From positions 4,256,001-4,320,000 of the forward strand of contig NZ_JAUSZN010000001.1 of NCBI RefSeq assembly GCF_030817595.1: a DNA stretch of 64,000 nucleotides, in the 5' to 3' direction. Below the pieces are notes generated by a model. It was not told the DNA's origin. It did no database searches and saw nothing but the letters and a program-made list of their open reading frames with translations. This DNA is from Neobacillus niacini. GTDB taxonomy: Bacteria; Bacillota; Bacilli; Bacillales; Cytobacillaceae. The position numbers and the translations under genes were made by a program. Numbering within the stretch: the stretch's first letter is position 1; every line of letters begins with the position of its first letter. This document shows, piece after piece, positions 47,723 through 56,598 of this stretch.

Positions 47723-49045
47723 TTACTTTTTCTCTTCAGCAAGTTCATCCTTATGTTGTTTCACAAAATCCTCAGGTGTAACTTGTTTTCCGAATAGAGC
47801 TGTTACTAAATCATGATGTAATTCAGATACAGCCGGGCTGGATTGAGTATCAAAGTAAGTTGTAACATTTGATGCTTCACTTAAATCCTTTAAGATTTCA
47901 ATGTACATTGGAGCAAGATCAAGGCTTGCTGTGTCTACTTTCGTTGCAGGAATAACACCAGCGTCGATTACTGATTTTTCTCCCCATCTCTTTACAAGGT
48001 ATCCAACGAAGTCTTTTGCCTCTTCTTGTACTTTAGATTCTTTTGCTACGAATAAACCAACACCAGGTCCGCCTACATAGCTGTCAATGCTTTCCCCTTT
48101 TCCGCCTTCATATGTTGGGAACTTGAAATAGCCAATCTTATCTTTGAATTCTTGTGCTACGTCAGGGCTTGTTGTGTAGTTTGGTAATTCCCAAGTAGCT
48201 GTTAAGAACATCGCTGCCTGTTCATTCATGAAGTAACCTTTTGCATCGTCGTTTGATAATGCACTTGAACCTTTTACGAATCCACCCATATCAACTAGGT
48301 TTTGTACTTCCTCAGCTGCTTTGACAATCGCTGGGTCGTCCATTTTTGCTTTACCTTTAATAACGTCTGTTAAAATAGTAGATCCGCCAATACGGTCTGC
48401 TAGATACATGAACCAGAATGATGCTGGCCAGCCGTCTTTCGCACCAACAGTTGCAGGAACAACGCCGTTGTCAGCTAAAGTTTTTACAACATTTTTATAC
48501 TCTTCGAAAGTCTTTGGAACTTCTAAATTATATTTCTTAAAAATTTCTTTGTTGTAGAATACGTAAGAAATATTTAACTCTAATGGAAGACCATATGTTT
48601 TTCCATCTACTGCATATGATTCCTTTACACCAGGGATAAATGCATCTTTAAGGTCGGCATCGTTTTTAACGATATCATCTAGTGGAGCTAACATGTCACC
48701 TTCGACGTAAGGCTTGATAAAACCATCTGACCAAGTCATACCGATATCTGGCAGTTCATTTGATGAAGCTAATACTTTCAGCTTTTCACGGTATTGATCA
48801 GGGTTTAGGATTTCTGTTTCGATTTTAATATCTGTGTGCTCTTTTTCATACTCTGCAATCACATCTTTTACAATAGAGAACTGAGCATTTGAGCTGCCTT
48901 CCGGCCATAAATGCATGAATTTAATAACCTTTTTACCATCGGCACTGCTTTCTTCTGAAGAACTTGAAGAAGAACATCCTGCAAGTGCTAGAGAGAGTAG
49001 CATAATGACTAACATGAAGATTGCAACCGTTTTCTTATTAAACAA
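47723..49045 (-). CDS. Sugar ABC transporter substrate-binding lipoprotein (CUT1)
   Basis: 440 residues. Lipoprotein signal peptide with lipobox LALAGC (Cys about 24), then a Ser-rich linker. The MalE-like fold shows ITFMHLW-type strand KVIKFMHLWPEG, LPDIGMTWSD and GLPLELNISYVFYNKE. It captures sugar outside the membrane for the two permeases. The start is TTG with GGGGGAATC upstream. The sequence TGTTTTCACTTACA (plus strand, 49073-49086) in its leader weakly resembles a cre site. Xylo-oligosaccharide specificity is inferred from context. Confidence 0.9.
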   Translation of the reverse strand: MFNKKTVAIFMLVIMLLSLALAGCSSSSSSEESSADGKKVIKFMHLWPEGSSNAQFSIVKDVIAEYEKEHTDIKIETEILNPDQYREKLKVLASSNELPDIGMTWSDGFIKPYVEGDMLAPLDDIVKNDADLKDAFIPGVKESYAVDGKTYGLPLELNISYVFYNKEIFKKYNLEVPKTFEEYKNVVKTLADNGVVPATVGAKDGWPASFWFMYLADRIGGSTILTDVIKGKAKMDDPAIVKAAEEVQNLVDMGGFVKGSSALSNDDAKGYFMNEQAAMFLTATWELPNYTTSPDVAQEFKDKIGYFKFPTYEGGKGESIDSYVGGPGVGLFVAKESKVQEEAKDFVGYLVKRWGEKSVIDAGVIPATKVDTASLDLAPMYIEILKDLSEASNVTTYFDTQSSPAVSELHHDLVTALFGKQVTPEDFVKQHKDELAEEKK

Positions 49046-49152
49046 TCGTGATTCCCCCTATGACCTTTTGTATGTTTTCACTTACATTTATATCTTACAT
49101 TCTGATAGTTCTGAAAAATAGGTCACAACGATTAGGAAAAATGCCACTATTT

Positions 49153-49941
49153 TTAGAAAGCCCTTTCATCATTGGTTTTTCGGTAAGCACTTGGTGTCAC
49201 ACCTTCTAATTCCCTAAAGATTTTAATAAAGTATTTTGCCGTTTTATAACCGGATTCTTCGGCAATATCATTAATTGGGAGATTCGTTGTCATTAACAAT
49301 TCCTTTGCCCGCTGGATTCTGCGGCGAGTTACATATTCACTGAAGGTTAATTTCACATGTTCTTTAAAAAGCGAGCTTAGATAGCTTGGGTTTAAATGAA
49401 CATGGTCCGCAACTTCTTTCTGGGTTAACTCATTTTTGAGATTGTTGTTGATATAGTCAATTGCTTCTCTGATTGGTTCACGATTCGATGGATTTTGGGT
49501 ATTGGCATCCACGAGCTTCGTATCGACTACTTTTTCGATCAAGCCCGCCCGTTGTTTTTTCTCAACCTCTTTAAGCGCTTCTTCTACAGCCTCAATTAAT
49601 GCCTTTTTGCTGATTGGTTTTAGGAGATAGTTTATAACCCCTAGACGAAGGGCTTCCTGGGCATACTCAAACTCAGAGTATGCCGAAATCACGATAATTA
49701 CAGGAAAGATATTAAGTTCTTTTGCGATTTTTAATAATTCTAATCCTGTTATTTCCGGCATCCGGATGTCGGTGATGAGGATATGAACTTTATTCTCTTT
49801 CATCAGTTGGATGGCTTCTTCTCCATTTGAAGCGGTCATAATCTGATAGTTCCCATTTGCCCATGTATCCAAGTTCTTCTTCAGCCCTTGGCGTGTTCTT
49901 GGTTCATCATCCACAATCAAAATCGTCTTTGTATTCAACAT
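49153..49941 (-). CDS. AraC-type response regulator (YesN-like)
   Basis: 262 residues. Receiver domain 1-125 with DDEPR and phospho-acceptor D58 (ILITDIRMPE), and K at LLKPIS; a C-terminal AraC double helix-turn-helix (about 160-258) with YLSSLFKEH and GYKTAKYFIKIFRELEGVTPSAYR. It overlaps the kinase gene by 35 bases. It probably activates the adjacent transporter operon in response to extracellular sugar. Confidence 0.92.
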   Translation of the reverse strand: MLNTKTILIVDDEPRTRQGLKKNLDTWANGNYQIMTASNGEEAIQLMKENKVHILITDIRMPEITGLELLKIAKELNIFPVIIVISAYSEFEYAQEALRLGVINYLLKPISKKALIEAVEEALKEVEKKQRAGLIEKVVDTKLVDANTQNPSNREPIREAIDYINNNLKNELTQKEVADHVHLNPSYLSSLFKEHVKLTFSEYVTRRRIQRAKELLMTTNLPINDIAEESGYKTAKYFIKIFRELEGVTPSAYRKTNDERAF

Positions 49942-51676
49942 GGTTTTCCTCTCCCTTCACAGGTACGACAAACGAAACCTTTGTCCCGTAATTTTCTTTA
50001 CTTTTAATGGTCAGACCACTTTTTTGATAATATAATTCCAGGCGTTTGTGTACGTTTGAAATCGCTATTCCATTGCCATTTTTCGAGATTACACCGCCTG
50101 ATTCTATCGCCTGTTTAATAGATTCTAATTTATCTTGTTTCATCCCGGGGCCATCATCTTCTACAACAATTTCCAAGTATTCCTGATCCTCCGTAGGTTG
50201 AATTAAAACCGATATCGTACATGGCTTCATTGTATTTCCAGCCCCATGCAGAACCGCGTTCTCGACTAACGGCTGAATCAACAGTTTTGGGATTCTGACG
50301 TTCCCTGTTTCACATGGCATGTTTAGATTCCAATTTAAGTGATCACCGAAGCGCATTTTCATAATTTCCATATAGTCTTCGATGTGTTGGATTTCAGCCT
50401 TGATCGGAACCCAATCCCCATCCGTCTGCTTGGTGATTGTATAGCGGAATAAGTTTGACATTGCCACTACAAGCTCCGCCAGTTCATCCTCATCTTTATC
50501 TTCAAGTGACCATTTAAGCGCATCCAACGTATTAAAAAGGAAATGCGGATTAATTTGCGCCTGTAATGCTTTTAATTCACTCCGGCTTCGGGTAATTTCC
50601 TTTTGGTAAACCATTTTGATTAAGTGGTTTGTTTCTTTTACTAGTTGATTATAGGTACTATTTAACTCATTGATTTCATTAACTGCAGTAACACTAGGGT
50701 TCAAGGTTAACGAGCCTGCGCTCGCCTGCTGCATCGTTTTTGTCAATTTAACAATCGGTCTTGTAATAAAACTTGATAGCCCCAACGTACTGATTAAAAA
50801 GATAATAAACCCGATAATCCCAGCGATAATGATTCCCGACCGTAATACACTAATTCCTTCCGTAAGGGCTTTAATCGGAGTTAAAATTATCAGTGTCCAC
50901 CTTGTTTCATCCGAGGTTTGTCTAGTCACCATATACTCCTGGTTGTCCAACGTCAACGTAGGAGAAGGATCTAAAATAATCGGTTCAAGCGGGTCATTAT
51001 AATTTGATAGAATCGGCTCAGAGTACTGGTCTAGTAAAATCGAATACTGATTTTCAATATTAGATGTATCCGGATCCACAAACTGAAGGTAATCTCGATA
51101 AATACTAATGAGCAGATAACCGCCATTCTCAAAGCCGTGGTTTAATAGATTGACCCGCCTGAGTGCAAGGATGTTATCAGAGTTACGCGGATCGTCACCA
51201 ATCCAGACTAGGCTTCCATTTGCATAATCAGCCTGTTGAATCCAATTACTGTCAATTCTCGTGAGTAAATTTGTGTCATCTAACGGGATTAAGCGATCCA
51301 TTGTATCTGTATAAAGTTCAAACGAAAAAATCCCATCTGTATTTGCTTGAATTGTGGTTACTATGCCGTCTAACTGCTGCCGTTCAGCAAAACTAATATT
51401 CTCTCCTTGAGATGCTTTTGTTAAGGTTCTTTGAATTGCGTCATTTGTCATCACTAGCTTAGACGAGGTGCTAATTTGTTTATATAAAGATTCTAATCTT
51501 CCATTTGCCTCTACTGCCGTCTGGTGTATCTGTTTTTCGGCATTATTTTTCAACAGGGTTGATACTCTATTAAAAGTGATTAAGCTGACAATAGCTAAAA
51601 CAATCAGCATGACCACTAAAAATACCACAAGTATTTGATTTCGCAACGTGTTCCATTTGTGTAATCTAGCGAACAT
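49907..51676 (-). CDS. Sensor histidine kinase (YesM-like)
   Basis: 589 residues. Membrane helix about 13-33, an extracellular dCache-like sensor (about 40-275), second helix about 282-303, HAMP, then a His_kinase domain with QINPHFLFNTLDALKWS (phospho-His in NPHF) and the ATPase motifs LVENAVLHG and VEDDGPGM. It would sense a carbohydrate or ligand-loaded binding protein and phosphorylate the YesN-like partner. AGAAGGGCGA precedes the ATG. Confidence 0.92.
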   Translation of the reverse strand: MFARLHKWNTLRNQILVVFLVVMLIVLAIVSLITFNRVSTLLKNNAEKQIHQTAVEANGRLESLYKQISTSSKLVMTNDAIQRTLTKASQGENISFAERQQLDGIVTTIQANTDGIFSFELYTDTMDRLIPLDDTNLLTRIDSNWIQQADYANGSLVWIGDDPRNSDNILALRRVNLLNHGFENGGYLLISIYRDYLQFVDPDTSNIENQYSILLDQYSEPILSNYNDPLEPIILDPSPTLTLDNQEYMVTRQTSDETRWTLIILTPIKALTEGISVLRSGIIIAGIIGFIIFLISTLGLSSFITRPIVKLTKTMQQASAGSLTLNPSVTAVNEINELNSTYNQLVKETNHLIKMVYQKEITRSRSELKALQAQINPHFLFNTLDALKWSLEDKDEDELAELVVAMSNLFRYTITKQTDGDWVPIKAEIQHIEDYMEIMKMRFGDHLNWNLNMPCETGNVRIPKLLIQPLVENAVLHGAGNTMKPCTISVLIQPTEDQEYLEIVVEDDGPGMKQDKLESIKQAIESGGVISKNGNGIAISNVHKRLELYYQKSGLTIKSKENYGTKVSFVVPVKGEENHVEYKDDFDCG

Positions 51677-51735
51677 AATATCGCCCTTCTAAAATAGTTT
51701 TTTTTACTATAACGCATTTTGTCGAATTACGTAAT

Positions 51736-51764
51736 ATTATTTTAAAATATCAAAAATCTGTCAA
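51736..51764 (-). promoter_or_regulatory. Candidate sigma-A promoter of the kinase-regulator pair
   Basis: Minus strand TTGACA (51759-51764), 17 bases, AATAAT (51736-51741), about 60 bases before the kinase start. Confidence 0.55.
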
Positions 51765-51845
51765 TTTTAGAAATTAACCGTTTTCAACATGTACCTATTG
51801 TTCTATAATGTGTATAAACGGAGCACCGTAAGAAGGGGAATGATT

Positions 51846-52463
51846 ATGAATAAGCTATCAATGAGCGGTCTGTATACTCTTACCGAATGGATCACTAGGT
51901 TTGCCTATGTAAATTTATTATGGATTGGCTTCTCACTTCTTGGTCTTGTGGTCTTTGGAATCAGCCCTGCGACCATTGCAATGTTTACAATCATACGTAA
52001 ATGGATCATGGGTGATAGTGACATTCCCGTATTTCAAACTTTTTGGAAATCCTATAAAAAAGAGTTCCTTAAAGGTAATGGATTAGGAATCTTCATAGCT
52101 TTATTGGCTTATATAATTTTTATTGATTTGAACTATATAAAACTCGATACGATTATTCAAATTCCTTTATACGTCATCATTTTTGCAATCGTTATGACAA
52201 TATTGTATATATTTCCTGTTTACGTTCACTATAATGTTACATTCATTCAGCTGTTTAAAAATGCATTCTTTATCATGATGGTGAATCCACTCTCAAGTAT
52301 AATAATGCTAATGGGGTTTGTGGCTTTATTCTTTGTAATGAGGTTTTTACCAGCACTGTTATTTTTCTTCGGCGGAAGCCTCTCGGCAGGAATTATTATG
52401 TCATCCTGTTATCTTGCCTTTCAAAAAATCGAGAAAAAACTTCAAAAAGCGGAAGCGGCTTAA
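51846..52463 (+). CDS. YesL family (DUF624) membrane protein
   Basis: 205 residues with about five membrane helices; SGLYTLTEWITRFAYVNLLW opens the family. YesL-like genes commonly sit beside YesMN two-component systems and CUT1 sugar transporters, as here, but their function is unknown. ATG 51846 with AAGGGG seven bases upstream is preferred over starts further left. It is divergent from the kinase; TATAAT at about 51810 may be its -10. Confidence 0.85.
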   Translation: MNKLSMSGLYTLTEWITRFAYVNLLWIGFSLLGLVVFGISPATIAMFTIIRKWIMGDSDIPVFQTFWKSYKKEFLKGNGLGIFIALLAYIIFIDLNYIKLDTIIQIPLYVIIFAIVMTILYIFPVYVHYNVTFIQLFKNAFFIMMVNPLSSIIMLMGFVALFFVMRFLPALLFFFGGSLSAGIIMSSCYLAFQKIEKKLQKAEAA

Positions 52464-52482
52464 ACATCCGCTGGAGGCTCGA

Positions 52483-52527
52483 TTAAAAAAGGAAGCACAA
52501 ACGTTTTAGTTGTGCTTCCTCTTTTTT
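52483..52527. terminator. Bidirectional terminator between YesL and deacetylase genes
   Basis: AGGAAGCACAA and TTGTGCTTCCT form an 11-bp stem with T-runs on both strands (CTTTTTT on plus, TTTTTTAA on minus). It serves convergent genes. Confidence 0.9.
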
Positions 52528-53128
52528 ATGCTAAAGCTAATAATTCGCTGACAGTTACAAGTTGATATCCTTGTAATGTTAATTCGGAAACAATCATTCG
52601 AACGGCTTCTATCGTTTGTGAACGGTCGCCATAGCCATCATGAAAAATTAAAATACTACCATTTTTCACCACATCTCTTGATTTCCCCAGGATATGCCCC
52701 ACTCCGGGCTGTTCCCAGTCTTGTGCCTCTAAATTTAACGCACCAATCATGGGATAACCCATTTCCTGTAGTAAAGAGACCGTATCCTGATTATAATCTA
52801 AGTATGGTGGACGAAAGACAACAGGTTTTCTTCCCGCCATCTCCTCTATTAATTTTTCCGTTTCTTCTATTTCCTTCGAACAATCTTGTTTGCTTAACTC
52901 CGATAGTTTTGGGTGAGTGAAAGTATGGTTTCCAATTTCATGTCCCTGGTCACAGACCTGCTTTACAACATCAGGATGATTCCTCATCTGTTCACCGATC
53001 ATAAAGAAAGTTGCTTTTCCTTTTGCTTCAGAGAAAATCTCTAAAACTTGCGGGGTATAAACCGGATTTGGTCCATCATCAAATGTAATGGCAACTACCC
53101 TGTGCGATGTAGGAATTTCATTAATCAT
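52526..53128 (-). CDS. Polysaccharide deacetylase (NodB homology, CE4)
   Basis: 200 residues. NodB motifs complete: TFDDGPNP (D17, D18), HTFTHP (H68, H72) binding the metal, RPPYLDYN and LIFHDGYGDR. It removes N- or O-acetyl groups from a polysaccharide, either peptidoglycan, chitin or acetylxylan; the neighbourhood suggests xylan but the sequence alone does not decide. No signal peptide is visible, so a cytoplasmic substrate is possible. ATG 53126-53128 has AAGGGGTG eight bases upstream. Confidence 0.88.
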   Translation of the reverse strand: MINEIPTSHRVVAITFDDGPNPVYTPQVLEIFSEAKGKATFFMIGEQMRNHPDVVKQVCDQGHEIGNHTFTHPKLSELSKQDCSKEIEETEKLIEEMAGRKPVVFRPPYLDYNQDTVSLLQEMGYPMIGALNLEAQDWEQPGVGHILGKSRDVVKNGSILIFHDGYGDRSQTIEAVRMIVSELTLQGYQLVTVSELLALA

Positions 53129-53140
53129 GATGTACACCCC

Positions 53141-54124
53141 TTAATAAGGACCTCTCACATAATCCCTTACTTTTTCCTGATAGAAACGTTGAATCTCTTT
53201 CTGTTCTTCTACTGAGAATGGCTTCGTATCAAGAGCAGCGAGATTATCCTCTACCTGTTTAACATTTTTAAATCCTGGAATGATACAAGTAATTTCTTTT
53301 TGGTCGAGAATCCAGCGCAATGCTGCACTAGCCATTGATTTACGGCCTTCTGCTATCCACTTTAACTCGTCAGCTAATTCGACACCCTTACGGAATCCAA
53401 GACCGGCAAAAGTTTCCCCTACATTAAAAGCCTCTCCATTTTCATTAAAGCGGCGATGGTCATCAGCTTCAAATTCATGATCAGTGGTGAATTTACCAGT
53501 CAGCAGCCCGCTCGCCAGTGGTAAACGAACAAGCAGGCCGACGCCTTTTTGATAAGCCTCCGGTATTAAGTTTTCTAATGGCTTCTGACGGAACATATTA
53601 AATATGATTTGCAGGCTTTTTACATTAGGATGTTCCAAACAAATCAGTCCCTCTTCGACGGTTTCCACACTGACACCATAGTGACGGATTTTTCCTTCTT
53701 TTTTCAAACGGTCTAGTACGTCAAAAACACTGCCCTCTCTTAAAATCTCTGTTGCCGGACAATGAATTTGGTACAAATCTATCGCTTCCCTGTTTAAACG
53801 GCTCAGGCTGTCTTCACAATAAGCGCTTACCTTTTCATAACTGTAATTTTTCGGATCAAAAATATCACCCTGACGGCAGAACTTGGTTGCTATATGTATC
53901 TGTTCTTCCTTGCCTTTCGTGGCTTTGGCCAATAACTCTTCACTATGACCATCACCATATACATCGGCAGTATCAAAAAAGTTAACACCCTGGTCAATCG
54001 CATATTCTAAAGATTTCAAGGCTTCTGTATCACTCGTCCGGCCCCATGAACCGCCTATTGCCCACGTTCCAAAGCTGACCTCACTGATCATGATTCCTGT
54101 ATTACCTAGTTCACGATTATTCAT
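53141..54124 (-). CDS. Aldo/keto reductase
   Basis: 327 residues, AKR fold of the YajO/IolS-like kind. Catalytic residues: Asp and Tyr in FFDTADVYGDGHSEELL, Lys in IATKF and His in YQIHCPA. An NADPH-dependent carbonyl reductase; the substrate is unknown. A sugar or sugar aldehyde is plausible from context. AAAGGAG precedes the ATG. It is 12 bases upstream of the deacetylase gene and so probably in the same operon. Confidence 0.88.
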   Translation of the reverse strand: MNNRELGNTGIMISEVSFGTWAIGGSWGRTSDTEALKSLEYAIDQGVNFFDTADVYGDGHSEELLAKATKGKEEQIHIATKFCRQGDIFDPKNYSYEKVSAYCEDSLSRLNREAIDLYQIHCPATEILREGSVFDVLDRLKKEGKIRHYGVSVETVEEGLICLEHPNVKSLQIIFNMFRQKPLENLIPEAYQKGVGLLVRLPLASGLLTGKFTTDHEFEADDHRRFNENGEAFNVGETFAGLGFRKGVELADELKWIAEGRKSMASAALRWILDQKEITCIIPGFKNVKQVEDNLAALDTKPFSVEEQKEIQRFYQEKVRDYVRGPY

Positions 54125-54168
54125 AACGACAACTCCTTTACCTACTATTTTTTAATTTAGAAACTAAC

Positions 54169-54825
54169 TTAAGCACGGTTCCAATCAAAGTCAATTGCAT
54201 TCAGAAAGGCACGAGCGAGCACTATATGTCCCGCAGTAGAAGGATGAACACGATCCCAAGCTATGGTTGCAGGGTACAAATCCTTTAATAATCTATTAAA
54301 TGCTGCCTGTGTATCCACAAATAAACAATTGGTTTCTTCCGCTATTTTTTTGACAATCTTCCCGTACTGGTCCATTGACCTGCGCATTTGATCGTGTTCA
54401 TTGCTCTCCAAATAAAATGGAGTCATAAGAACCATTTCTTTCACATATGGCTTTGCTCCTAACACGAGTTCTTTAAGCGTTTGTTCGTATTCTTCAATGT
54501 AAACATGCCAATCTTTAATGAAAGGTGTATCATATTGACGCCATACATCATTAATACCAATCATAATGGATAACCAATCTGGCTTTTGATCGATGACATC
54601 TTCCTGCCACCTATTTTTCAAATCACGGACGGTATTGCCGCTAATCCCCTTATTTACTACCCGAATTCCTAATTCCGGATAAACCGCTTGAAGCAGCCCA
54701 TCAACAAAAGATACATACCCTTTACCCAGGGCAGCAAATAATCCTTCACCCTCTGGTTTTGCTCGTTCACAATCTGTTACAGAGTCACCGATAAATAAGA
54801 GTTTTTGGCCCTTGTCTAGTTTCAT
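54169..54825 (-). CDS. SGNH/GDSL esterase, probable acetylxylan esterase (Axe2-like)
   Basis: 218 residues. Catalytic Ser15 in FIGDSVTD, oxyanion Gly/Asn in GISGNT and GIND, and Asp191 and His194 in WDRVHPS. These positions coincide with those remembered for Geobacillus Axe2, and long stretches (e.g. LLQAVYPELGIRVVNKGISG) look almost the same. It would remove acetyl groups from xylo-oligomers inside the cell, as no signal peptide is present. AAGGAGGAGAGG precedes the ATG. Confidence 0.88.
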   Translation of the reverse strand: MKLDKGQKLLFIGDSVTDCERAKPEGEGLFAALGKGYVSFVDGLLQAVYPELGIRVVNKGISGNTVRDLKNRWQEDVIDQKPDWLSIMIGINDVWRQYDTPFIKDWHVYIEEYEQTLKELVLGAKPYVKEMVLMTPFYLESNEHDQMRRSMDQYGKIVKKIAEETNCLFVDTQAAFNRLLKDLYPATIAWDRVHPSTAGHIVLARAFLNAIDFDWNRA

Positions 54826-54863
54826 TCGTCCTCTCCTCCTTATGCCCCAATATTTAGATTATC

Positions 54864-55172
54864 TAGGCTGTGTCAACCGGGCTGTTGATTTGCGCTCCAC
54901 TACGGAATGCTTCTTCGAGTAATCACCGCAGGGACAGGCTGTCCTTTGCCTGTCCCGAGGCGCTATGCTTTCCGCGGGCTCGCCCGTGAGCCTCCTCGGT
55001 CGTTCCGACCTGCGGGGTCTCACTCAGCTCGTTCATCCCGCAGGACTTTGAATTTACTCCCTCGAATAATCACCGCACGAAGAAAATGCGATAGCATTTT
55101 CGAGGATCGAGCGCCTTCCACTCCAATCAACAGGTTCTTAAACCAACAGTATTCTCTTTAACACAGCCATTT
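54864..55172. mobile_element. MITE-like element, family A copy 3 (long form)
   Basis: About 308 bases with ends GGCTGTGTCAA and TTTAACACAGCC in the same orientation as copy 2. It shares TGTTGATTTGCGCTCCACTA, GCTTTCCGCGGGC, GAGCCTCCTC and CTGCGGGGTCTC with copy 2. An extra hairpin segment (GAAAATGCGATAGCATTTTC) lies on the right. No transposase. Confidence 0.8.
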
Positions 55173-55217
55173 AAGAGAGCTGACAAATGCCAGCCCTCCA
55201 TTCGTATGAAGAATCGA

Positions 55218-56588
55218 TTAATTAGCGGTAGTGGCCTGATTTTGAACCAAAACTTTTTTCTCCCAAACCCGACTTCTCCATCTAAAGTACATGGTAATTC
55301 CTCTAAACCATTCGTCAACAATAAAGGCAATCCAGATTCCTGGTAAGCCGAATCCAAGGTGAATCCCTAAAAAATAGGCTAATGGTACACTTATTCCCCA
55401 CATTGATATAAAGCCCATAATGAGAGAAATGTTTGCATCCCCTGTTGCACGCAAGGAATTGATTACCACTAAGTTAAAGGTTCTCCCCGGCTCGAGGATA
55501 AGACAAAGCAATAACAATGTACTGCCCATAGAAATAATCTCATCATCCTTGGTGAAAAAACTGAACAGTGGTTCTCTAAAAATGGCTACTACAATTGCAA
55601 TTGCCACTGTCATAATTAAACTATACCACAGACTTTTCAGTAATTGATGATAGGCCCCTTCAAAATCTCTTGCTCCTGCCTTGTAGCCAATTAGAATTTG
55701 CGTTCCCTGTCCCATCGCCAGGCCAAACACAAGAATAAAGGACACTATATTTTGTGTATACACACGGGTAGTTAATGAAGCCGCACCCAACATCGCAATG
55801 ATAGCCGTAATAGCTAACTGGCTGAGGTTGAAACAAATTTGTTCCCCGGCTGCTGGTACCCCTATTTTCAGAATCCTTCTAATTTGAATACCATCAATCG
55901 TGATATAATCCCTTAATTTAAGGTTAATCGGGATTCGATCATACAGTAACTTTAAAATAAGAGCCAACGCTATAGCCCTGCTAATGGCAGTTGAAATGGA
56001 TACACCAATTACACCCATTTCCGGAAATCCCAGCAAGCCAAAGATTAAGATGGCATTTCCAATCAAGTGAATAACATTCATTGTGATGGAAATCATCATG
56101 GCATCCCTGGTGTAGCCATTCGCTCTTAGAATGGAAGAAACAGTGATTAGAACTGCTTGAAGAAATACTGTTCCTCCTACAATCATCAGATATTGTTCCC
56201 CTAGTTCAGCAATATGCTCCGGCAGGTGAAAGAAGCTTACTAGTTCTGTTCTAAAAATAACCATGAATAAACTAATGACTAAGCCAATGACAAGGTTGAG
56301 GGTTATTGAGATCGCTGTTACCTTTTTCGTTTCGTCTTTTAAACCTGCACCTAAGTATTGAGAGAGAACAACAGCTGTCCCACTAGAAACAAAACTGAAG
56401 ATGAGAATACATAAAAATATAAGCTGGTTTGCCACACCCACAGCTGCGACAGCATCATCCGAAATATGCGATAGCATAATAGTATCTGTGCTGCCCATTA
56501 TTACTTGTAGAAATAGTTCCACAAAGATTGGCCAAGTAATGGTTAGCAAACTTAGCGGCGGGGTGCTTTTATTTGCGGATTTTTCCAT
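55218..56588 (-). CDS. MATE family multidrug/Na+ antiporter
   Basis: 456 residues with 12 membrane helices. The N-terminal repeat begins WPIFVELFLQVIMGSTDTIML in the characteristic PIFVELFLQVIMGSTDT form and the second repeat has GVPAAGEQICFNLSQ. It exports drugs or metabolites using H+ or Na+. It lies between xylB and the esterase and is 10 bases after xylB, so it is probably in the xyl operon; a role in exporting a toxic sugar derivative is only a guess. Confidence 0.9.
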   Translation of the reverse strand: MEKSANKSTPPLSLLTITWPIFVELFLQVIMGSTDTIMLSHISDDAVAAVGVANQLIFLCILIFSFVSSGTAVVLSQYLGAGLKDETKKVTAISITLNLVIGLVISLFMVIFRTELVSFFHLPEHIAELGEQYLMIVGGTVFLQAVLITVSSILRANGYTRDAMMISITMNVIHLIGNAILIFGLLGFPEMGVIGVSISTAISRAIALALILKLLYDRIPINLKLRDYITIDGIQIRRILKIGVPAAGEQICFNLSQLAITAIIAMLGAASLTTRVYTQNIVSFILVFGLAMGQGTQILIGYKAGARDFEGAYHQLLKSLWYSLIMTVAIAIVVAIFREPLFSFFTKDDEIISMGSTLLLLCLILEPGRTFNLVVINSLRATGDANISLIMGFISMWGISVPLAYFLGIHLGFGLPGIWIAFIVDEWFRGITMYFRWRSRVWEKKVLVQNQATTAN

Positions 56589-56598
56589 TAGAATCCTC

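Noticed and set aside
54907..55161. Open reading frame in the 54.9-kb element
   Set aside because: Arg/Pro-rich product of the repeat core; no start signal and no similarity to a family.
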